Source of the DNA: Solirubrobacter taibaiensis
Lineage (GTDB): Bacteria > Actinomycetota > Thermoleophilia > Solirubrobacterales > Solirubrobacteraceae
Assembly (NCBI GenBank): GCA_027587225.1
Contig: JAPDDQ010000035.1
Span: forward strand, 22,542-86,541
Direction of reading: 5' to 3'
DNA: 64,000 nt
This document shows positions 40,483 through 48,700 of this stretch, piece by piece; positions within the stretch are counted from its first letter, which is position 1; each line of letters begins with the position of its first letter. A program made the translations under genes and the position numbers. The notes under the pieces are model-generated. The model saw nothing but the letters and a program-made list of their open reading frames with translations, was not told the DNA's origin and did no database searches.

Positions 40483-42480
40483 CTAGTCCGGCACGTTACG
40501 GCGCAGCTCGTCGAGCCACACGGCGCCGGTGGAATCGCTCGGCGCGCGCCAGTCCCCGCGCGGCGAGAGCGAGCCACCGGAGCCGACCTTGGGCGAGTTC
40601 GGGATGGCCGTGCGCTTGAACTGGCTGATGCGGAAGAAGCGGTCCAGGAAGACCGCGAGCCAGTGCTTGATCTCCGCGCGCGAGTACTTCTCGCCCCAGG
40701 CGTGCTCGGCCAGGAACGCGACCTTGCTCGGGAGGTAGCCGAAGCGCAGGATGTAGAACAGGAAGAAGTCCTGCAGCTCGTACGGGCCGACCTTGCTCTC
40801 GGTGTCCGAGCTGGGCTTGTCGCCGTCGCTCGGGATCAGCTCCGGCGAGATCTCCGTGTCCAGCACCGACTGCAGCACCGCGTTGACGTCGTCGTCGTGC
40901 TGGCCGGTCTCGATGACCCAGCGGATCATGAAGCTGATCAGCGTCTTGGGCACGGACGCGTTGATCGCGTAGTGCGACATCTGGTCGCCGACGCCGTACG
41001 TGCTCCAGCCGAGCGCGAGCTCGGACAGGTCGCCCGTCCCGATCACGAGGCCGCCCTCGTGGTTGGCGAGCCGGAACAGGTGCGAGGTGCGCTCGCCGGC
41101 CTGGACGTTCTCGAACGTGATGTCGTAGACCTTCTCGCCGCGCGCGTACGGGTGGTCGAGGTCCTTGAGCATCTGCTCGGCGCTCGGGCGGATGTCGATC
41201 TCCCGGGCGGTCGTGCCGAGCGCCTCCATCAGCTTCCAGGCGTTGCCCTTCGTGTGCTCCGTCGTCGCGAAGCCGGGCAGCGTGTAGGCGAGGATGTTCT
41301 TGCGGGGCAGGCCGAGGCGGTCCATCGCGCGGGCGAGCACGATCAGCGCGTGCGTGGAGTCCAGGCCACCGGAGACGCCGATCACGGCCTTCTCGATGCC
41401 GGACGCGCGCATGCGCGTCTCGATCCCGCGGACCTGGATGTTGTAGACCTCGTAGCAGCGCTCGTTGCGGGTCTTGGGATCGGCCGGCGCGTACGGGAGC
41501 CGTTCGAGCCTGCGGCGCAGCGGTGTCTTGGCCTCCCCCGGCTCGATCGTGAAGGGGACGCGGCGGAACGTGTTCAGGCGGTCCTTGTGGTCCGCGATCG
41601 AATCGCCGAACGAGTTGGTCGAAGACCGGTCGGAGAGCATCCGGTCCAGATCGATGTCGGCGAGCAGGAGCTGCTCGTCGTCGGCGAAGCGCTCGGCCTC
41701 CTCGACCAGGTCGCCGTTCTCGTAGATCATCGCCTGGCCGTCCCAGGCGAGGTCGGTCGTCGACTCGCCGCGACCCGCGGCGGTGTAGATGTAGGCGGCG
41801 ATGCAGCGGGCCGACTGTCCGCCGACGAGCGTGTGGCGGAAGTCGGACTTGCCGACCGTGATGTTGCTCGCGCTCAGGTTCGCGAGCACCGTCGCGCCGG
41901 CGAGCGCGCCGAAGGTGGACGGCCCCAGCGGGACCCACAGGTCCTCGCACACCTCGGCGTGGATCGAGAGGCCGCGGACGTCGGTGGCCTCGAAGATCAG
42001 GTCCGGGCCGAACGGGACGGTCTCGCCGAGGACCGTGGTCTGCAGGCCGAGGAACTCGCGCGCGGCGCGGAACTGGCGCTCCTCGTAGTACTCGCGGTAC
42101 TCGGGCAGGTACGACTTGGGGACGACGCCGAGGACCTTGCCGCGATGGATGACGATGCCGCAGTTGAACAGGCCGCCCTGGGTGCTGTGCGGGGCGCCGA
42201 CGATCAGGACCGGCAGGAGCTCTCGGCTGGCTTCGAGGAGTTGCTGGAGCGCGCGTTCGACGCCGTCGATGAGCGCCGACTGGTGCAGCAGGTCGTCGAT
42301 CGCGTACGCGGACAGGCCGAGTTCCGGGAACACGGCGAGCGCCGCGCGTTGTTCGCTCGCCTCGGTGGCGAGGGCGATGGTGCGCTCCACGTTGAACGCG
42401 GGGTCGGCGGGCTTGACGTGCGGGACCGCCGCGGCCACGCGGGCGAACCCGTGCGTGTAGAGGGACTCGTAAGGCCGCAT
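40483..42480 (-). CDS. nadE: Glutamine-hydrolysing NAD+ synthase
   Basis: Final enzyme of NAD biosynthesis, 665 residues. The N-terminal nitrilase-type glutaminase has Glu in VFPELGLSAYAIDD (E53), Lys in VPKSYLPEYREYYEE and the nucleophile Cys in IHAEVCEDLWVP. The synthetase half carries the PP-loop GVSGGLDSTHALIV and the later GTGDLSELALGW. It makes amidated NAD from the deamido form with ATP, taking ammonia from glutamine. The ATG directly follows the TAG of the HAD fusion gene with no gap, so it ends an operon of five tightly joined genes. Confidence 0.97.
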   Translation of the reverse strand: MRPYESLYTHGFARVAAAVPHVKPADPAFNVERTIALATEASEQRAALAVFPELGLSAYAIDDLLHQSALIDGVERALQQLLEASRELLPVLIVGAPHSTQGGLFNCGIVIHRGKVLGVVPKSYLPEYREYYEERQFRAAREFLGLQTTVLGETVPFGPDLIFEATDVRGLSIHAEVCEDLWVPLGPSTFGALAGATVLANLSASNITVGKSDFRHTLVGGQSARCIAAYIYTAAGRGESTTDLAWDGQAMIYENGDLVEEAERFADDEQLLLADIDLDRMLSDRSSTNSFGDSIADHKDRLNTFRRVPFTIEPGEAKTPLRRRLERLPYAPADPKTRNERCYEVYNIQVRGIETRMRASGIEKAVIGVSGGLDSTHALIVLARAMDRLGLPRKNILAYTLPGFATTEHTKGNAWKLMEALGTTAREIDIRPSAEQMLKDLDHPYARGEKVYDITFENVQAGERTSHLFRLANHEGGLVIGTGDLSELALGWSTYGVGDQMSHYAINASVPKTLISFMIRWVIETGQHDDDVNAVLQSVLDTEISPELIPSDGDKPSSDTESKVGPYELQDFFLFYILRFGYLPSKVAFLAEHAWGEKYSRAEIKHWLAVFLDRFFRISQFKRTAIPNSPKVGSGGSLSPRGDWRAPSDSTGAVWLDELRRNVPD

Positions 42481-43425
42481 CTATGCGGTCGCCCGGTCCG
42501 CGAAGCTCTGCAGGTCCGGGAAGGTCATGTCGGGCACGGCGGCCGCCGGCGGGGTCGCCCCGCCCTCACGGCCCTGTCGTCGATCGATCCAGACCGTGGT
42601 CATGCCGAGCGCCTTGGCGGGCACGTGGTCGTGGAAGAGCGACTGCGCGACGTGCAGGATGCGCTCCCGCGGGACGTCGATGTGCGCGAACGCGTACTCG
42701 AAGTTCTCGATCCGCGGCTTGTAGCCCTCAGCCTGCTGGGCCGTGATGACCCAGTCGAAGGTTGTCCCGAGCTTCGCGTTGGAGGCCGCGAACAGGTCGT
42801 CGTCGCAGTTCGTGATCACGCCGAGCTTGAAGCGCTGCTTGAGCTGGGCGAGCGCCGCGGCGCTGTCTTCGAACGCGGGCCAGTCGTTGACCGAGACGCC
42901 GAACGCGTCCTGTTCCTGCTGGGTCGGCTCGAAGTGCAGGTCGGTGCCGATGCCCTTCAACGCGCCCGCCAGCACCGCCTTGTACGAGCGGTACGGACCG
43001 GCTTCGAGCGCCGCCTCATGATGGGCGAACAGCTCGAGCAGCGTGTCGTCGTCGCGGCTCGCGCCGTGGCGCTCCAGCACCGGCCGGAGCGCCGACAGGA
43101 TGCCGGTCTCCCAGTCGATCAGAGTGCCGTAACAGTCGAACGTGAGTGCGTCGAACGCACCGAAGTCGATATCGCCCACGGACTCCATCCAATCACGTCC
43201 GCGCATCACATCCCCCGTGGCGACGGCGATGTCGGTGCCCACCGCCACCCACGGCGTGCGGTCCCCGCGGTATACCGACTCGATCGCGGTCACGTGCCCG
43301 AGCCGCCCGTGCGCGGTGAACGCGTCGCCGATCTGGATCGTCCCATCGCGGATGAGCCCCAGCGCGAACTCGCCCCGCCCCGTGACGGTGAACACCTCGT
43401 GGACGTCGAACTCCCAGGCGCTCAC
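42481..43425 (-). CDS. Fusion of a translation-factor-like beta-barrel and HAD hydrolase
   Basis: One frame of 314 residues with two unlike parts. Residues about 1-75 resemble domain II of EF-Tu type factors: FTVTGRGEFALGLIRDGTIQIGD. From about residue 85 comes a HAD type II hydrolase with nucleophile Asp in LTFDCYGTLIDWETG, ITNCDDDLF, Lys in EGYKPRIENF and HVAQSLFHDH. No stop or frameshift separates them. GTG at 43423-43425 overlaps the stop of the small membrane protein by four bases. The substrate of the HAD part could be a haloacid or a phosphate ester. nadE follows without a gap. Confidence 0.82.
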   Translation of the reverse strand: MSAWEFDVHEVFTVTGRGEFALGLIRDGTIQIGDAFTAHGRLGHVTAIESVYRGDRTPWVAVGTDIAVATGDVMRGRDWMESVGDIDFGAFDALTFDCYGTLIDWETGILSALRPVLERHGASRDDDTLLELFAHHEAALEAGPYRSYKAVLAGALKGIGTDLHFEPTQQEQDAFGVSVNDWPAFEDSAAALAQLKQRFKLGVITNCDDDLFAASNAKLGTTFDWVITAQQAEGYKPRIENFEYAFAHIDVPRERILHVAQSLFHDHVPAKALGMTTVWIDRRQGREGGATPPAAAVPDMTFPDLQSFADRATA

Positions 43426-43715
43426 TCGATCACGAGGTGCCCGGCGCCGAACCACGCGACGGTGGTGAGCGCCGAGGTCAGCAGCCACCAACCGCCGACG
43501 CGGCCGTTCGCGATCACGAGCAGCGCGATCAGTCCAGTGCCCAAGGAGGCCATCGAGATCGCGATCAGCAGCGCGAAGCCCCAGCCGCCGGCGACCATGC
43601 CGTCGCCCCGCATCAGCAACGACCCGAAGACGCCGTACGCGCCGAACAGGCTCGCGGCGCAGGCGAAGACAACCAAGAACGCCTTCGCCTCGACATTGAT
43701 GATCGGTTTGTTCAA
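43422..43715 (-). CDS. Small three-helix membrane protein
   Basis: A 97-residue protein with hydrophobic stretches AFLVVFACAASLFGAYGVFG, GFALLIAISMASLGTGLIALLVI and WWLLTSALTTVAWFGAG. It appears to be an integral membrane protein with three helices. The TTG start overlaps the TGA of the upstream 47-residue gene (TTGA), and its own stop overlaps the GTG of the HAD fusion. The longer frame upstream is not needed. No family recognised; its place in the chain suggests a role shared with the methyltransferase and HAD protein. Confidence 0.65.
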   Translation of the reverse strand: MNKPIINVEAKAFLVVFACAASLFGAYGVFGSLLMRGDGMVAGGWGFALLIAISMASLGTGLIALLVIANGRVGGWWLLTSALTTVAWFGAGHLVIE

Positions 43716-43855
43716 GTCACAACCCGGTTGACAGCCAGACGGCGCGACAGGTGCAGCCGCGCCGCGAATCCCTGCAGGATGACGAAGCCGATCGCCGCGT
43801 GCCACCGCGTGTCGAGTCCAGCCAGCGCGCGTACGACGCGCGCGATTGACTTCAC
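43712..43855 (-). CDS. Candidate 47-residue basic protein
   Basis: Begins MKSIARVVRALAGLD and contains a moderately hydrophobic segment AAIGFVILQGFAARL flanked by Arg residues, so it may be an amphipathic or membrane-associated peptide. Its GTG overlaps the methyltransferase stop (GTGA) and its stop overlaps the next gene's TTG (TTGA); such double overlap is hard to explain unless it is translated. About 80% of codons end in G or C. No homologue recognised. Confidence 0.5.
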   Translation of the reverse strand: MKSIARVVRALAGLDTRWHAAIGFVILQGFAARLHLSRRLAVNRVVT

Positions 43856-44451
43856 CCGATCGAGCGCTCGATCGTTGCCAACCAGGCGGGGACGCCGGCT
43901 GGGGCGAAGCGGGTGATGATCACGTCCGGGACGAGCGACGCGATGTGCCAACCGTCGGTGAACGCCGCTCGGAGCTCGGCCTCGGGCACGGGGTGAGGCA
44001 CGTCCGCTTCGCCGAAGCAGAGGACGAACAGGCGGCCGCGGGTGACGGCCGCCAGGCTCGCGACGTAGGCGCGGCGCTCGGCGGCGTCGAAGGTGTGGAA
44101 AAGGCCGCAGTCCAGGACGGTGTCGAACGCGCCTTCCAGATGGAGCGCGTCACGTACCTGGAACTCGGCGTCCAGGCCACGCGCCGCAGCCTTCTCGCGC
44201 GCGAGGGCGATGGCGGTCGGGGCGACGTCGACGCCCAGCACGGACAGGCCCCGCGCAGCGAGCAGGAGCGCGTGCTCGCCTGTGCCGCAGCCGGCGTCGA
44301 GCACCGCGCCCGTGAACGCGCCCTCCTCCGCCAACCGCGCGAACGCCGGTTGCGGCCGGTCGATGTCCCAGGGCGCCGGACCGCCGACGTACGAGGCGTC
44401 CCAGGACGCACCGGCGCGTTGCTCGTGGCTGGTCGGCGGTCGCTCCGGCAT
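43852..44451 (-). CDS. Class I SAM-dependent methyltransferase
   Basis: A 199-residue methyltransferase. Motif I is VLDAGCGTGEHALLLAARG, followed by LSVLGVDVAPTAIALAREKA with the acidic ribose ligand, and FDTVLDCGLFHTF as motif II. The N terminus SYVGGPAPWDIDRPQPAF is typical of the thiopurine/tellurite-like small-molecule methyltransferases. ATG at 44449-44451 is chosen; the longer frame upstream is antisense to the divergent RidA gene. It starts the operon that runs through the 47-residue peptide, membrane protein, HAD fusion and nadE. Substrate unknown. Confidence 0.88.
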   Translation of the reverse strand: MPERPPTSHEQRAGASWDASYVGGPAPWDIDRPQPAFARLAEEGAFTGAVLDAGCGTGEHALLLAARGLSVLGVDVAPTAIALAREKAAARGLDAEFQVRDALHLEGAFDTVLDCGLFHTFDAAERRAYVASLAAVTRGRLFVLCFGEADVPHPVPEAELRAAFTDGWHIASLVPDVIITRFAPAGVPAWLATIERSIG

Positions 44452-44505
44452 CGGCGTGCACCGAATCGTCGCAGTCGCTGCGGTCTGCTGTGGGAGGCTG
44501 CCGCG

Positions 44506-44988
44506 ATGAGCGCCATCGAGGATCGCCTGAAGCAGCTCGGGCTCGAGCTGCCCGCGCCACCCGCCGCGCCACCGGGCGCGCGCCTGCCGTTCGCGTTCGT
44601 GCGGGTGCACGGCGACACGGCCTACGTCTCCGGGCACGGCCCGATCGACGGCGCCGAAGTGCTGGTCACGGGCAGCGTCGGCGGAGACGTGTCGGGCGAG
44701 CAGGCCTACGACGCCGCGCGCGCCACCGCGCTGTCGATCCTGGCCTCGCTCAAGCTCCAGCTCGGCGACCTCGACCGGGTGACCGGCTGGATCAAGGCGC
44801 TCGGGTTCGTCAAGTGCGCGGAGGGCTTCGACGCGACCCCCGCCGTGATCAATGGCTTCAGCGACCTGATCCTCGAGCTCTGGGGCGAGGCGGGACAGCA
44901 CGCCCGCTCGGCGATCGGTGCCGGCGAGTTGCCATTCGGTATCCCGGTGGAGATCGAGGCGATCGTAGGCGTATCGTCGCACCCATGA
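44506..44988 (+). CDS. RidA/YjgF-family protein
   Basis: A 160-residue protein of the RidA superfamily, which removes reactive enamine or imine intermediates. FAFVRVHGDTAYVSGHGPID, QAYDAARATALSILASLKLQLGDLDRV and the closing LPFGIPVEIEAIV are the family layout. The catalytic Arg of canonical RidA (in an IRVEARI-like ending) is not evident, so it may be a Rid6/7-like or YjgF-like variant. ATG at 44506 follows TGGGAGGCTG. It overlaps the following dehydrogenase gene by four bases (ATGA). Confidence 0.85.
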   Translation: MSAIEDRLKQLGLELPAPPAAPPGARLPFAFVRVHGDTAYVSGHGPIDGAEVLVTGSVGGDVSGEQAYDAARATALSILASLKLQLGDLDRVTGWIKALGFVKCAEGFDATPAVINGFSDLILELWGEAGQHARSAIGAGELPFGIPVEIEAIVGVSSHP

Positions 44989-45710
44989 AGCGAGTCGGCC
45001 TCCTGCACCCGGGCGCGATGGGCGCCGCCATCGGCAACGCGCTCGTGACCGCCGGCCACGAGGTGCTGTGGGACTCGCGGGAGCGATCGGCCGACTCCGC
45101 CGCGCGAGCGGCGCGCTTCACCGACGCCGGCGCCGACCTCCTCACCCGCGCGGATGTCGTGCTCTCGATTTGCCCGCCCGACCAGGCCATCGCGGTCGCC
45201 GCGACGGCCGCCGCGTTCGAAGGCCTGTACGTCGACGCGAACGCGATCGCCCCCGCCACGGCCGCCCAGATCGCCGTCCCCCACTACGTCGACGGCGGCA
45301 TCATCGGCTCGCCGTCCGCCCCGCGCCTGTACCTGAGCGGCGCCCGCGCGAACGAGGTCGCCGCGCTGTTCGGCGGCACCGTGGTCGACGCCCACGTACT
45401 CGAGGGCGACCCGTACTCCGCCTCGGCGCTGAAGATGGTCTACGCCGCCTGGACCAAGGGCACCGCGGCGATGCTGCTCGCGATCGAGGCGGTCGCCACC
45501 GACCTCGGCGTGGCGAACGAGCTGCATGTGGAGTGGGCCGACTGCGAACCCGACCTCCCGGGGCGGCTCGAGCGCGCCCAATCCGCGGCGGCCACCAAGG
45601 GCTGGCGCTGGGCCGGTGAGATGCGCGAGATCGCCGCCACCTTCGAGGCCGCCGGCCTCCCGCCGGGCTTCCACGAAGCCGCGGCCGCGGTGTACGAACA
45701 GCCCCGTTAA
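44985..45710 (+). CDS. 6-phosphogluconate-dehydrogenase-like NAD(P)-binding protein
   Basis: A 241-residue dehydrogenase-like protein. The Rossmann turn is VGLLHPGAMGAAIGNALVTAGHEV, with DVVLSICPPDQAIAVA as the next conserved strand and GLYVDANAIAPATA as the substrate-binding loop. The C-terminal helices (SALKMVYAAWTKGTAAMLLAI) resemble the DUF1932 group of 3-hydroxyisobutyrate/6-phosphogluconate dehydrogenases; the catalytic Lys is plausible in ALKMVYA. It is coupled to the RidA-like gene by an ATGA overlap. Substrate unknown. Confidence 0.85.
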   Translation: MKRVGLLHPGAMGAAIGNALVTAGHEVLWDSRERSADSAARAARFTDAGADLLTRADVVLSICPPDQAIAVAATAAAFEGLYVDANAIAPATAAQIAVPHYVDGGIIGSPSAPRLYLSGARANEVAALFGGTVVDAHVLEGDPYSASALKMVYAAWTKGTAAMLLAIEAVATDLGVANELHVEWADCEPDLPGRLERAQSAAATKGWRWAGEMREIAATFEAAGLPPGFHEAAAAVYEQPR

Positions 45711-45718
45711 ACGGCGAA

Positions 45719-45748
45719 GCCGCCGCGGCCCCGAAGGACCGCGGCGGC
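45719..45748. terminator. Bidirectional hairpin terminator
   Basis: Perfect 10-base arms GCCGCCGCGG and CCGCGGCGGC with a 10-base loop, located between the convergent dehydrogenase gene and the 1,418-residue secreted protein. No T run follows, as is common in very GC-rich genomes. The position nine bases after one stop and 15 before the other supports a two-way terminator. Confidence 0.6.
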
Positions 45749-45763
45749 CTCAATCCATCACCG

Positions 45764-48700
45764 TTACGGAGTCGTGGTCGACAACGTGAAGGTGAGCGTC
45801 TTGCTGTAGCTGCCCGTGCGCAACGGATCGTTGGCCTTGATCAGCTGCTTGAACCCGATGTCGACGATCTCGTTCGACGTCGGGGCCGTCCAGGCCGACT
45901 TGCTCAGCGACACCTGCAGCGGCTCAGCCAGGCTGAACGCACCGTTGGTCAGGAACGCCGGGCTCGGCGCGACGCTCAGCGCCGCATCGCCCGCCGACGA
46001 GATGACATTCGCCGTCGTGCTCGCCGTGTACTCCTTCGCCACACCCGGCGTGAACGCGCCGAACGAAGCCGGAGCGCCGAGCGAGAGCGACAGCGTCGCC
46101 GGCACGGAGCCGCCGACGGTGCCGTCAACCGGCGGCGCCTTGACGACCGTGATGCCCTGGCCCTCGAACTGCACGTAGTTCAGGAGCATCACGTTGTTCC
46201 CGCTGAACGTCAGGAACAGCTCGTTCTGACCTTCGAGCGTGAGCGGGAAGCTCTGGCTCTTCCAGATCGGCTCGGTCGCCACGACGGTGCCGGACGCGGT
46301 GACCGCGAACGTACCGACGATCGGCCCCGTGTTGGAGCCCGTGCGCAGGACGATGTTCTGCAACGCGGAGCCCGCAACGCGGCCGGCGGTCGCGTCCGCG
46401 AAGCGGAACGTGATGCCGGTGATGTTCTTCAGGTTGAACGGACCGTTGAGGCGGATGAAGTCCGTCGCGTTGTTGTTGCCGAGGCTGAACATGTGCAGCC
46501 CGCCGCCGGTGTCGTTCGTGGACGTGGCCAGAACGCCGTTGGTGAAGGTCGCGTGCTCGACCTCCTGCTTACGCTGACGGATCTTGATCTGCTTGGTGAC
46601 GGTGATGCCGGGGACGGCACCGTTGCCACGGTCGGTGTAGACCGCGCTGACCACGCCGAACACGTTGCCGCCGTGGGACACGTCCTCTTCGAGGGTCTGG
46701 AGGAACCCGGAGCAACCGAGCTTCTCTTCCTCGCCGTGGCCGTGCTCGTCGTGGCCGAGGATGAACTCGACTTCGACGTCCTGGCAGTCGATGACCTTGT
46801 CCTCGGAGTCGGTCACGGTGACCGAGTACGGGATCTTGTCGCCGAACGCGAACGTGCCGCCCTCGACCGGCGTCTCGATCGTGATCACCGGCGCGGTGTT
46901 GCCGGCGGTGATGATCGTGCTGGTCGAAGTGCGCTTGCCCGTCGAGTCGATGACGGTCAGCACGGCCGTGAACTGGCCGGCACGCGTGTACGTGTGCGTC
47001 GGGTTGGCTTCCTCGGAGATGGGCGAGCCATCGCCGAAGTCCCACTCGTAACGGATCGAGTCGGACGGATCCTGATCCAGCGACCCGGCGCTCGAGAACT
47101 TGACCGTCAGCGGCACGCCGCCGTTGGTCACGTCAGCGCTGAGCACGGCGCGCGGCGCGCGAGCGCCCTTGACGTACTCCCACTTGTACATGCCGGCGTC
47201 GAAGTTGGCCGTGAAGAAGCCATTGCCGTACGTCAGCAGGTAGAACGCGCCGTCCTTGCCCCACGCCATGTCCATCGGCGCGTCGCATTCGAACATCGGC
47301 GGGCTGAGCGGATTGACCTGACCGCAGTCCAGGAAGTTGTTGACCTTCTGGATGTGGTTGTCACCGTCGAGCTTGAGCTCGCGCATGGTGTTGCGGCCGA
47401 ACTCGCCGAGGATGACCGAGTCGTCGTAGTACGGCGGGAACTTCACCGCGGACGGGTTGCTCGCGTCGAACTCGTACTTGGCCATGCCGTGCGGCGCCAC
47501 GCCACCGTCGTACAGCTCCGGGAACAGGCGCGGGCACTCGCTGGCCGAGCCCGGCGCCGGGGTGCCGACGGTCGGGTTCGTGTAGGCCTGGCACGGCGTG
47601 CCGATGCCCACCGGGCGGGTCGCGTTCGGGTTGTCCTGGTACGAGTACCAGACGTCCGGATCGGTGACCGGCGGCAGCTGCTGGAGGCCAGGCTCAACCG
47701 ACGGACCGCCGTCACGCACCCAGCGCGACGTATTCGCCTGCGTCGGGCCACCGCAGTCGATCTGCTTGGCGCCGGTCAGCGGGGTCCGGCCAGGCGTGGA
47801 GGCGCCCACCGCGAACTCGCTGAACTCCCACTCCCAGTACCCGAGCTTGCTCGAGTAGCAGGTCGGCCAACCGTAGTTGGACGGCTTGCGGACGATCTCG
47901 TAGCGGCCGACACCCGCGGGGCCGCGGCCACGCGAAGGCGTGTTGGCGTCCGGCGAGTAGTCGCTCGTGTAGATCACGCCGTCCGAGTCGACATCGACAC
48001 GGAACGGGTTGCGGAAGCCCATCGAGTGGACCTCCGGGCGGGTCTTGGCCTGCGGCGCGCCGGCCACGAGCGGGAACAGGTTCCCGGCCGGGATGGTGTA
48101 GGCGCCCGAGCCCGAGCCGTAGTCGGCCTTGTTGGCGTCGGCAGCGGAGATGTTGCCGGCCTTCGGCTTGATGCGGAGGATCTTGCCGCGGAGGTCGTTC
48201 GTGTTCGCGGCGGAGCGGCGAGCGTCACCGATCGGCGGCAGGAAGTACCCGCCCTCGACCTGCGTGAGGAAGAACGTGGTCGGCGCGGTGCCGCCCGTGA
48301 GGCCGGCCCCGTCGATCGTCAGCGCGGACTGGTTCTTCTGCGCCCTCGCGCGGCGGAAGTAGACGCTGGCGCCGCCGCCGTTGGGGTTGTTGGCCGGAGC
48401 GGCTGTGTTGGCCGTACCGGTGACCTGGATCTCGTCCGTCTCGATGTTCGACAGCGCCTCGAGGGCGGCGTCGATCTGCGCGGCCGTCGCGTTGAACGGC
48501 AGCGGCGCGGTCGTCTGACCCTCGAAGGTCAGCGTGAACGTGCCACCGGTGACGCCCGGGTTGACGCGGACGATCTGCTGCTCGTCGGCGAGCTGGTCGT
48601 TGAACGGGCCGTAGCCGCCGCCGTTGACGCCGCCGGCCTCGTTGTCGTCACCGGTACCGGTGATGAGGTTGCCGTCCTTGTCGAAGACGATGTCGCCACC

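Noticed and set aside
38488..43731. A 1,747-codon open frame on the plus strand
   Set aside because: It is antisense to the collagen-like, nadE and HAD genes, which have clear family motifs. In GC-rich DNA such frames stay open because stop codons are rare; the translation is Arg/Asp/Val-rich with no domain.
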